Origin: Apostichopus japonicus
Taxonomy: Eukaryota; Echinodermata; Holothuroidea; Aspidochirotida; Stichopodidae
Length of the DNA stretch: 64,000 nucleotides
Direction: 5' to 3'
Assembly (NCBI RefSeq): GCF_037975245.1
Contig: NC_092564.1
Coordinates: forward strand, 13,542,484 to 13,606,483
Made by a program: the position numbers and the translations under genes
In this document: positions 1 to 11,700 of the stretch, in pieces
Numbering within the stretch: the stretch's first letter is position 1
Layout of the letters: the number at the start of each line of letters is the position of its first letter
The notes under the pieces: generated by a model
Told to the model about the DNA's origin: nothing
Databases searched by the model: none
What the model saw: only the letters and a program-made list of their open reading frames with translations

Positions 1-2157
1 AACGGTAAAGTGGTAAAGTGGTAAAATGGTAAAATGGTAAAATGGTAAATTGGTAAAATGGTAAAATGGTAAAATGGTGATATTATAAAATGACAAAATG
101 GTAAATGATAAAATGATCAAAAATATAAAATGGTAAAATGGTAAAGTGATATATTGATAAAATGGTGAAATGATAAAATGGTACAATGGTAAAATGGTAA
201 AATGGTAAAATGGTAAAATGGTAAATGATAAAATGATAAAATGGTAAAATTGTAAAATGTAAAATGGTAAAATGGTAAAATGGTAAAATGATAAAATGGT
301 AAAATGGTAAAATGGTAAAATGATAAAATGATAAAATGATAAAATGGTAAAATGGTAAAAGAGTAAAATGGTAAAATGGTGATATTATAAAATGACAAAA
401 TGGTAAATGATAAAATGGTAAAATGATAAAATGTAAAATGGTAAAATGATAAAATGGTAAAATGGTTAAACGGTAAAGTGGTAAAATGGTAAAATGGTAA
501 ATTGGTAAAATGGTAAAATGGTAAAATGGTGATATTATAAAATGACAAAATGGTAAATGATAAAATGATCAAAAATATAAAATGGTAAAATGGTAAAGTG
601 ATATATTGATAAAATGGTGAAATGATAAAATGGTACAATGGTAAAATGTTAAAATGGTAAATGATAAAATGATAAAATGGTAAAATTGTAAAATGTAAAA
701 TGGTAAAATGGTAAAATGATAAAATGGTAAAATGGTAAAATGGTAAAATGATAAAATGATAAAATGGTAAAATGGTAAAATGGTAAAAGAGTAAAATGGT
801 AAAATGGTGATATTATAAAATGACAAAATGGTAAATGATAAAATGATAAAAAATATAAAATGGTAAAATGGTAAAGTGATATATTGATAAAATGGTGAAA
901 TGAAAATGGTAAAATGGTAAATGATAAAATGGTAAAATGATAAAATGGTAAAATGATAAAATGGTAAAATGTAAAATGGTAAAATGGTAAAGTGGTAAAG
1001 TGGTAAAGTGGTAATGTGGTAAAATGGTAAAGTGGTAAAGTGGTAAAATGGTAAAATGGTAAAATGGTAAAATGGTAAAATGGTAAAATGGTAAAATGAC
1101 AAAATGGTAAATGATAAAATGATCAAAAATATAAAATGGTAAAGTGATATATTGATAAAATGGTGAAATGATAAAATGGTACCATGGTAAAATGGTAAAT
1201 GATAAAATGATAAGATGGTAAAATGGTAAAATGGTGATATTATAAAATGACAAAATGGTAAATGATAAAATGATCAAAAATATAAAATGGTAAAATGGTA
1301 AAGTGGTAAAGTGGTAAAGTGGTAAAATGGTAAAATGGTAAAATGGTAAAATGGTAAAAATGGTAAAATGGTAAAATGGTAAAATGGTAAAATGGTAAAG
1401 TGGTAAAGTGGTAAAGTGGTAAAGTGGTAAAATGGTAAAATGGTAAAATGGTGATATTATAAAATGACAAAATGGTAAATGATAAAATGATCAAAGATAT
1501 AAAATGGTAAAATGTTAAAGTGATATATTGATAAAATGGTGAAATGATAAAATGGTACCATGGTAAAATGGTAAATGATAAAATGATAAAATGGTAAAAT
1601 GATAAAATGTAAAATGGTAAAATAGTAAAATGGTAAAATGGTAAAATGATAAAATGGTAAAATGGTAAAATGGTTAAACGGTAAAGTGGTAAAGTGGTAA
1701 AGTGGTAAAGTGGTAAAATGGTAAAATGGTAAATTGGTAAAATGGTAAAATGGTAAAATGGTGATATTATAAAATGACAAAATGGTAAATGATAAAATGA
1801 TCAAAAATATAAAATGGTAAAATGGTAAAGTGATATAGTGATAAAATGGTGAAATGATAAAATGGTACAATGGTAAAATGGTAAAATGGTAAATGCTAAA
1901 ATGGTAAAATGGTAAAATGGTAAAATGGTAAAATGGTAAAATGGTAAAATGGTAAAATGATAAAATGGTAAAATGGTAAAATGGTAAAATGGTAAAATGA
2001 TAAAATGGTAAAATGGTAAAATGTTAAAATGGTAAAATGATAAAATGATAAAATGGTAAAATGGTAAAATGGTAAAATGGTAAAATGGTAAAATGGTAAA
2101 ATGGTAAAGTGGTAAAATGGTGGTAAAATGGTGATAAAATGGTGATAAAATGGTAAT
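1..2157. repeat. 8-bp tandem array, unit TGGTAAAA
   Basis: The unit TGGTAAAA repeats almost without break, with variants TGATAAAA, TGGTAAAG and TGGTAAA. A longer cassette beginning GATATTATAAAATGAC recurs inside it at 79, 381, 531, 809, 1236, 1453 and 1763, usually followed by a GATCAAAAATATAAAATGG stretch and a TGATATATTGATAAAATG stretch. The array is therefore built in at least two levels. C is almost absent from this strand. Long open frames on the minus strand (rich in F, H, I, L, P, T, Y) only reflect a repeat without stop codons and are not genes. Confidence 0.95.
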
Positions 2158-2545
2158 ATAATGGCTTAAAATACCTACGAATAGTTAAACTTACTTATGA
2201 ATATTTATGGTTAACAATAGTAAAGAATAGTTAAATTCATTTATAAATATGTGGCTTAAAATACTTAGGAATAGTTAAACTTACTTATGAATATCTGTGG
2301 CTTACAATACTTACGAATAGTTAATCTTACTTATGAATATATGTGGCTACAATACTTAGGAATAGTTAAACTTACTTATGAAAATATGTGGCTTACAATA
2401 CTTAGGAATAGTTAAACTTACTTATGAATATTTATGGCTTACAATAGTAAAGAATAGTTAAATTCATTTATAAATATATGTGGCTTAAAATACTTAGGAA
2501 TAGTTAAACTTTTTATGAATATCTGTTACCATACTGTTATCAATG
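2158..2545. repeat. 46-bp minisatellite, about 8 copies
   Basis: A unit of about 46 bp (core GGCTTACAATACTTAGGAAT, then AGTTAAACTTACTTATGAAT) repeats about eight times with base changes such as CTTAAAATAC, or AGTAAAGAATAG in two copies. It is unrelated to the TGGTAAAA unit on both sides, so it is an island inside the larger array. No coding frame is credible. Confidence 0.85.
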
Positions 2546-2579
2546 TCATTTAATAAAGTTTAATAATAAATACAAATAA

Positions 2580-2760
2580 TATGGTGAAATTATAAAATGG
2601 TAAACTGATAAAATGGTAAAATGGTAAAATGGTAAAAATGGTAAAATGGTAAAATGGTAAAATGGTAAAATGGTAAAATGGTAAAATGGTAAAATGGTAA
2701 AATGGTAAAAATAGTAAAATCGTAAAATGTAAAATCGTAAAATGGTGAATAATAAAATGG
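2580..2760. repeat. second short block of the 8-bp TGGTAAAA array
   Basis: After the 46-bp island the TGGTAAAA unit returns for about 180 bp and then grades into TGGTGATAAAA. It looks like the far side of the same array, separated by the island. Confidence 0.85.
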
Positions 2761-5700
2761 TTAAATGTCAAATGGTGATAAAATGGTTATAAAATGGTGA
2801 TAAAATCAAATGATGATAAAATGGTAATAAAATGCTGATAAAATGGTGATCAAATGATGATAAAATGTGATAAAATAAAATGCTGATAAAATGGTAAAAT
2901 GATAAAATGGTGATAAAATGGTGATGAAATGGTGATGAAATGGTGATGAAATGGTGATGAAATGGTGATGAAATGGTGATGAAATGGTGATGGAAATGAT
3001 GATGAAATGGTGATGAAATGGTGATGAAACGGTGATGGAAATGGTGATGAAATGGTGATGAAATGATAATTAAATGGTAATAAAATGGCGATAAAATGGT
3101 GATGAAATGGTGATTAAAAACATGGTAATGAAATGGTGATAAAATGGTGATGGAATGGTGATAAAATTGTGATAAAATAATGATGAAATGGTGATAAAAT
3201 TGAATGATGATAAAATGATGATAAAATGGTGATAAAATCAAATGATGATAAAATGGTGATAAAATAAAATGATGATGAAATGGTTATAAAATTTTGATAA
3301 AATGTGATGAAATAAAAGGTTGATAAAATGGCGATGAAATGGTAATAAAATGATGATAAAAAAATTGTGATGAAAAAAATTGGTGATGGAAATGGTGATG
3401 AAATGGTGATAAAATTGGAATGGTATAAAATATAAAATAACCCAAAAATTGGTGATAAAAATAATGGTGATAAAAAAAATGGTGATAAAAAAAAGGTGAT
3501 GGAAATGATGATGGAAATGGTGATGGAAATGGTGATGGAAATGGTGATGGAAATGGTGATAGAAATGGTGATGGAAATGGCGATAAAAATGGTGATGGAA
3601 ATGGTGATGGAAATGGTGATGAAATGGTGATATAAAAAAATGGTGATAAAAAAATAGTGACTAAAAAAGTGGTGATAAAAATAATGGTGATGGAAATGGT
3701 GATGAGAATGGTGATGGAAATGGTGATGGAAATGGTAATGGAACTGGTGATAAAAATGATGATGGAAATGGTGATAAAAAGGTGATGAAATGGTGATAAA
3801 TAAAATTGGTGATAAAAAAATTGGTAATAAAAAAATTGGTGATGGAAATGGTGATGGAAATGGTGATGGAAATGGAAATAGAAATGGTGATGAAATGGTG
3901 GTAAAATGGTGATGAAATGGTGACGAAATGGTGGTGGAAATGGTGATGAAATGGTGATGGAAATGGTGATGGAAATGGTGATGAAATGGTGATGGAAATG
4001 GTGATGGAAATGGTGATGGAAATGGTGATGAAATGGTGCTAAAATGGTGATAAAATTGTCATAAAAAGGTGATAAAATTTTCCAAAAAAAATGGTGATGG
4101 AAATGCTGATGGAAATGGTGATAGAAATGGTGATGAAAATGGTGATGGAAATGGTGATGGAAATGGTGATGGAAATGGTGATGGAAATGGTGATGGGAAT
4201 GGTGATGAAATGGTGATGAAATGGTGATGAAATGGTGATAAAATGGTGATGAAATGGTTCTACAATGGTGATAAAATTGTCATAAAAAGGTGATAAAATG
4301 GTGGGAAAAAAAATGGTGATGGAAATGCTGATGGAAATGGTGATAGAAATGGTGATGAAAATGCTGATGGAAATGGTGATGGAAATGGGGATGGGAATGG
4401 TGACGAAATGGTGATGGAATGGTGATGGAAATTGTGTTGAAATGGTGATGAAATGGCGATGAAATGGTGATGAAATGGTGATGCAATGGTGATGGAAATG
4501 GTGTTGAAATGGTGATGAAATTATGATGAAATAGTGATGAAATTATGATGAAATGGTAATGAAATGGTGATGAAACGGAGATGAAATGGTGATAAAAAGG
4601 TGATAAAATGGTGCTAAAATGGTGATCAAAAAATGGTGATGGAAATGCTGATGGAAATGGTGATAGAAATGGTGATGAAAATGGTGATAGAAATGGTGAT
4701 GAAAATGGTGATGGAAATGGTGATGGAAATGGTGATGGAAATGGAAATGGTGATGAAATGGTGATGAAATGGTGATGAAATGGTGATGAAATGGTGATAA
4801 AATGGTGATGAAATGGTGATGAAATGGTGATAAAAAGGTGATGAAATGGTGCTTAAATGGTGATCAAAAAATGGTGATGGAAATGGTGATGGAAATGGTG
4901 ATAGAAATTGTGATGAAAATGGTGATGGAAATGGTGATGGAAATGATGATGAAAATGGTGATGGAAATAGTGATGGGAATGGTGACGAAATGGTGATGAA
5001 ATGGTGATGAAATGGTGATGGAAATTGTGTTGAAATGATGATGAAATGGTGATCAAATGGTGATTTAAAAATGGTGATGGAAATGGTGATGGAAATGGTG
5101 ATGGAAATGGTGATAAAAAGGTGTTGAAATGGTGATAAAAAAATGGTAATAAAAAAATGGTGATAACAAAAATGGTGATGGAAATGGTGATGGAAAAGGG
5201 GATGGTAATGGTGATGAAATGGTGAGGAAATAGTGATGGAAATGGTGATGAAATGGCGATGAAATGGTGATAAAATTGGAATGGTATAAAATATAAAATA
5301 ACCCAAAAATTGGTGATAAAAATAATGGTGATAAAAAAAAAGGTGATAAAAAAATGGTGATGGAAATGATGATGGAAATGGTGATAAAAATGGTTATGGA
5401 AATGGTGATGAAATGGTGATAAAAAAAAATGGTGATAAAAAAAATGGTGATTAAAAAAATGGTGACAAAAATAATGGTGATGGAAATGGTGATGAGAATG
5501 GTGATGGAAATGGTGATGGAAATGGTGATGGAAATGGTAATGGAAATGGTGATAAAAATGGTGATGGAAATGGTGATAAAAAGGTGATGAAATGGTGATA
5601 AAAAAATTGGTGATAAAAAAATTGGTGATGGAAATGGTGATGGAAATGGTGATGGAAATGGAAATGGTGATAAAAAAATGGTGATAAAAAAATATGGTGA

Positions 5701-8700
5701 TTACAAAAATGGTGATGGAAATGGTGGTGGAAATGGTGATGGAAATGGTGATGGAAATGGAAATGGTGATGAAATGGTGGTAAAATGGTGATGAAATGGT
5801 GATAAAATTGTGATAAAAAGGTGATAAAATGGTGATGGAAATGGTGATGGAAATGGTGATGGAAATGGTGATGGATATGGTGATGGAAATGGTGATGGAA
5901 ATGGAAATGGTGATAAAATGGTGATGAAATGGTGATGAAATGGTGGTGGAAATGGTGATGAAAATAGTGATGGAAATGGTGATGAAATGGTGATGGAAAT
6001 GGTGATGGGAATGGCGATGAAATGATGATGGAAATGGTGATGAAATGGTGATAAAAAGGTGATGAAATGGTGCTAAAATGGTGATAAAAAAATGGTGATG
6101 GAAATGGTGGTGGAAATGGTGATAGAAATTGTGATGAAAATGGTGATGGAAATGGTAATGCAATGGTGATGGAAATGGTGTTGAAATGGTGATGAAATGG
6201 TGATGAAATTATGATGAAATGGTAATGAAATGGTAATGCAATGGTGATGGAAATGGTGTTGAAATGGTGATGAAATGGTGATGAAATTATGATGAAATGG
6301 TAATGAAATGGTGATGAAACGATGATGAAATGGTGATAAAATTGTGATGGGAATGGTGATGAAATGGTGATGAAATGGTGATGAAAAGGTGATGAATTGG
6401 TGATGAAATGGTGATGGATATGATGATGGAAATGGTGATGGAAATGGTGATGGAAATGGTGATGAAAATGGTGATAAAAAGGTGATGAAATGGTGATCAA
6501 ATGGTGATTTAAAAATGGTGATGGAAATGGTGATGGAAGTGGTGATGGAAATGGTGATGGAAACGGTGATGGAAATGGTGATGGAAATGGTGATGGAAAT
6601 GGTGATAAAAAGGTGATGAAATGGTGATAAAAAATGGTGATAACAAAAATGGTGATAACAAAAATGGTGATGGAAATGGTGATGGAAATGGTGATGGATA
6701 TGGTGATGGAAATGGTGATGGAAATGGAAATGGTGATAAAATGGTGATGAAATGGTAGTGGAAATGGTGATGAAATGGTGATGAAAATAGTGATGGAAAT
6801 GGTGATGAAATGGTGATGGAAATGGTGATGGGAATGGTGATGAAATGGTGATGGAAATGGTGATGAAATGGTGATAAAATGGTGATGAAATGGTGCTAAA
6901 ATGGTGATAAAATTGTGATAAAAAGGTAATAAAATGGTGATAAAAATATGGTGATGGAAATGGTGGTGGAAATGGTGATAGAAATTGTGATGAAAATGGT
7001 GATGGAAATGGTGATGGAAATGATGATGGAAATGGTGATGGAAATGGTGATGGGAATGGTGATAAATGGTGATGAAATGGTGATGGTGATGGAAATGGTG
7101 TTGAAATGGTGATGAAATGGTGATGAAATGGTGATGAAATTATGATGAAATGGTAATGAAATGGTGATGAAACGGCGATGAAATGGTGATGAAATGATGA
7201 TGAAATGGTGATAAAATTGTGATGGAATGGTGATGAAATGGTGATGAAATGGTGATGAAATGGTGACGAAATGGTGATGAAATGGTGATGAAATGGTGAT
7301 GGATATGATGATAAAATGGTGATGAAATGGTGATGGAAATGGTGATGAAATGGCGATGAAATGGTGATAAAAAAGGTTATACAAAAATTGTGATAAAAAA
7401 AATGGTGATAAAAAAAATGGTGATGGAAATGGTGATGAGAATGGTGATAGAAATGGTGATACAAATGGTGATGAAATGATGATGAAATGGTGATGAAATG
7501 GTGATAACAAAAATTGATGATAAAAAAAAATGTTGATAAAAAAAATGGTGATGGAAATGGTGATGGAAATGGTGATAAAAAGGTGATGAAATGGTGATGA
7601 AATGATGATGAAATTATGATGAAATGATGATGAAACGGTGATGAAATGGTGATAACAAAAATGGTGATAACAAAAATGGTGATAACAAAAATGGTGATGG
7701 AAAAGGTGATGAGAATGGTGATAGAAATGGTGATGAAATGGTGATAACAAAAATTGGTGATAAAAAAAATGGTGATAAAAAAAATGTTGATAAAAAAATG
7801 GTGATAGAAATGGTGATGGAAATGGTGATGGAAATGGTGATGGAAATAGTGATGAAATTGTGATGAAATGGTGATAAAATGGTGATGAAATGGTGATAAA
7901 ATGGTGATGAAATGGTGATGGAAATAGTGATGAAATTGTGATGAAATGGTGATGGAAATGGTGATGAAATGGTGATAAAATGGTGATGAAATGGTGATAA
8001 AATTGTGATGAAATGGTGATAAAAAAAAATGGTGATGGAAATGGTTAGGAAATGGTGATGGAAATGGTGATGAAATGGTGATAAAAGAAAATGGTGATAA
8101 AAAAGATGGTGATTAAAATGGTGATGGAAATGGTGATAAAAAGGTGATGAAATGGTGATAAAAAAATGGTAATAAAAAAAAAATAGTGATAACAAAAATG
8201 GTGATGGAAATGGTGATGGAAAAGGGGATGGAAATGGTGATGAAATAGTGATGAAATGGTGATGGAAATGGTGATGAATTGGTGATAAAAAAAAGGGTGA
8301 TGGAAATGGTGATGGAAAAGGGGATGGAATGGTGATAAAATGGTGATGAATTGGTGATAAAAGAAAATGGTGATAAAAAAGATGGTGATTAAAATGGTGA
8401 TGGAAATGGTGATAAAAAGGTGATGAAATGGTGATAAAAAAATGGTAATAAAAAAAAAATAGTGATAACAAAAATGGTGATGGAAATGGTGATGGAAAAG
8501 GGGATGGAAATGGTGATGAAATAGTGATGAAATGGTGATGGAAATGGTGATGAAATGGTGATGAATTGGTGATAAAAAAAAGGGTGATGGAAATGGTGAT
8601 GGAAAAGGGGATGGAATGGTGATAAAATGGTGATGAATTGGTGATAAAAAAATGGTGATGGAAATGGTGAGGGAAATGGTGACAGAAATGGTGATGAAAT

Positions 8701-8712
8701 GGTGATGGAAAT
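2761..8712. repeat. 11/12-bp tandem array, units TGGTGATGAAA and TGGTGATGGAAA
   Basis: The array mixes an 11-bp unit (TGGTGATGAAA or TGGTGATAAAA) with a 12-bp unit (TGGTGATGGAAA). On the minus strand the 12-bp unit keeps a reading frame (FHHH, SPFP or ITIS by frame) and each 11-bp unit shifts it, giving open frames of over 400 codons made of F, H, I, P, S and T. These have no gene-like composition and are rejected as coding. Several higher-order copies exist: a marker containing AACCCAAAAATTGG occurs at about 3439 and 5300 (1,861 bp apart), and a 78-bp block repeats at 6154 and 6232. Confidence 0.95.
8081..8650. repeat. 276-bp higher-order duplication inside the 12-bp array
   Basis: The irregular sequence beginning ATAAAAGAAAATGGTGATAA starts at 8081 and again at 8357. 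The two copies share the same irregularities, including TGGTAATAAAAAAAAAATAG, GGAAAAGGGGATGGAA and GATGAATTGG. The second copy differs mainly by one extra pair of short units near 8555. Shared irregularities show a recent block duplication rather than unit-by-unit slippage. Confidence 0.8.
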
Positions 8713-8719
8713 TGGTAGG

Positions 8720-11700
8720 CAATATGCAATATTTTATTCAAAACACTCTGCAAATTGAAATAAAAACATATAATAAATTCATTGCAATACAAACACATAC
8801 GTTATTACTCTTTTGTTTGAGGCAAAAAGCTGGGGCGGTAGCTGAATGCTGGTGGAATGTGGTTGGTGGTGGTATTTGTTAGTTGGTTGCTGGAGACGTC
8901 TGGAACATCTATAAATATATAAACTGGATAAGAACAATCAGGCATTTTATTTTAGTTTAAACACTCTTCAAATCGGCATAATAAATATATAGTAAAATCA
9001 TTGCAATACCAACACACATACGTTATTATTCTTTTGCTCGTGGAAAAAGGCTGGGGCGGTAGCTGGAAGCTGAGGGAATGTGGTTGGTGGTGGTATTTGT
9101 TAGTTGGTTGCTGGAGACGTCTGGAAGATCTATAAATATATAAACTAGAAAAGAACAATCAGGCATTTTATTTTAGTTTAAACACTCTTCAAATCGGCCT
9201 AAAAGATGTATAGTAAAATCATTGCAATACCAACACACATACGTTATTACTCTTTTGCTCGTTGCAAAAGGCTGGGCGGTAGCTGGAAACTGGTGGAATG
9301 TGGTTGGTGGTGGTATTTGTTAGTTGGTTGCTGGAGACGTCTGGAACATCTATAAATATATAAACTGGAAAAGAACAATCAGGCATTTTATTTTAGTTAA
9401 AACACTCTTCAAATCGGAATAAAAAAATATATAGTAAAATCATTGCAATACCAACACACATGCGTAATAACTCTTTTGCTCGTGGCAAAAGGCTGGGGCG
9501 GTAGCTGGAAGCTGGTGGAATGTTGGTGGTGGTGGTATTTGTTAGTTGGTTGCTGGAGACGTCTGGAACATCTATAAATATATAAACTAGAAAAGAACAA
9601 TCAGGCATTTTATTTTAGTTTAAACACTCTTCAAATCGGCATAATAAATATATAGTAAAATCATAGCAATACCAACACACATGCGTTCTTACTCTTTTGC
9701 TCGTGGCAAAAGGCTGGGGCGGTAGCTGGAAGCTGGTGGAGTGGTTGGTGGTGGTATTTGTTAGTTGGTTGCTGGAGACGTCTGGAACATCTATAAATAT
9801 ATAAACTAGAAAAGAACAATCAGGCATTTTATTTTAGTTTAAACATTCTTCAAATCGGACTAAAAAATATATATAGTAAAATCATTGCAATATCAACACA
9901 CATACGTTATTACTCTTTTGCTCGTGGCAAAAGGCTGGGCGGTAGCTGGAAGCTGGTGGAATGTAGTTGGTGGTGGTATTTTTTTGTTGGTTGCCGGAGA
10001 CATCTGGAACATCTATAAATATATAAACTGGAAAAGAACAATCAGGCATTTTATTTTAGCTTAAACATTCTTCAAATCGGACTAAAAAATATATATAGTA
10101 AAATCATTGCAATACCAACACACATACGTTATTACTCTTTTGCTCGTGGCAACAGGCTGGGCGGTAGCTGGAAGCTGGTGGAATGTGGTTGGTGGTGGTA
10201 TTTTTTTGTTGGTTGCCGGAGACATCTGGAACATCTATAAATATATAAACTAGAAAAGAACAATCAGGCATTTTATTTTAGTTTAAACACTCTTCAAATC
10301 GGCATAATAAATATATAGTTAAATCATTGCAATACCAACACACATGCGTTATTACTCTTTTGCTCGTGGCAAAAGGCTGGGGCGGTAGCTGGAAACTGGT
10401 GGAATGTGGTTGGTGGTGGTATTTGTTAGTTGGTTGCTGGAGACGTCTGGAACATCTATAAATATATAAACTAGAAAAGAACAATCAGGCATTTTATTTT
10501 AGTTTCAACACTCTTCAAATCGGCCTAAAAAATATATATAGTACAATCATTGCAATATCAACACACATACGTTATTACTCTTTTACTCGTGGCAACAGGC
10601 TGGGCGGTAGCTGGAAGCTGGTGGAATGTGGTTGGTGGTGGTATTTGTTAGTTGGTTGCCGGAGACGTCTGGAACATCTATAAATATATAAACTAGAAAA
10701 GAACAATCAGGCATTTTATTTTAGTTTAAACACTCTTCAAATCGGCCTAAAATAATATATAGTAAAATCATTGCAATACCAACACACATATGTTATTAAT
10801 CTTTTGCTCGTGGCAAAAGGCTGGAGCGGTAGCTGGAAGCTGGTGGAGTGGTTGGTGGTGGTATTTGTTAGTCGGTTGCTGGAGACGTCTGGAACATCTA
10901 TAAATATATAAACTGGAAAAGAGCAATCAGGCATTTTATTTTAGTTTAAACACTTTTCAAATCGGCATAAAAGCTATATAGTAAAACCATTGCAATACCA
11001 TCACACATACGTTATTACTCTTTTGCTCGTGGCAAAAGGCTGGGGCGGTAGCTGGAAACTGGTGGAATGTGGTTGGTGGTGGTATTTGTTAGTTGGTTGC
11101 TGGAGACGTCTGGAACATCTATAAATATATATACTGGAAAAGAACAATCAGGCATTTTATTTTAGTTTAAACACTCTTCAAATCGGCCTAAAAAAATATA
11201 TAGTAAAATCATTGCAATACCGACACACATACGTTATTACTTTTTTGCTCGTGGCAAAAGGCTGGGCGGTAGCTGGAAACTGGTGGAATGTGGTTGGTGG
11301 TGGTATTTGTTAGTTGGTTGCTGGAGACGTCTGGAACATCTATAAATATATAAACTAGAAAAGAACAATCAGGCATTTTATTTTAGTTTAAACACTCTTC
11401 AAATCGGCCTAAAAAAATATATAGTAAAATCATTGCAATACCAACACACATACGTTATTACTCTTTTGCTCGTGGCAAAAGGCTGGGGCGGTAGCTGGAA
11501 GCTGGTGGAGTGGTTGGTGGTGGTATTTTTTAGTTGGTTGCTGGAGACGTCTGGAACATCTATAAATATATAAACTAGAAAAGAACAATCAGGCATTTTA
11601 TTTTAGTTTAAACACTCTTCAAATCGGCCTAAAAAAATATATAGTAAAATCATTGCAATACCAACACACATACGTTATTACTCTTTTGCTCGTGGCAAAA

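Noticed and set aside
117-3241. Many minus-strand open frames rich in F, H, I, L, P, T and Y
   Set aside because: They follow the 8-bp and 11-bp tandem units, lack any domain and change frame with unit length; they are repeat artefacts.
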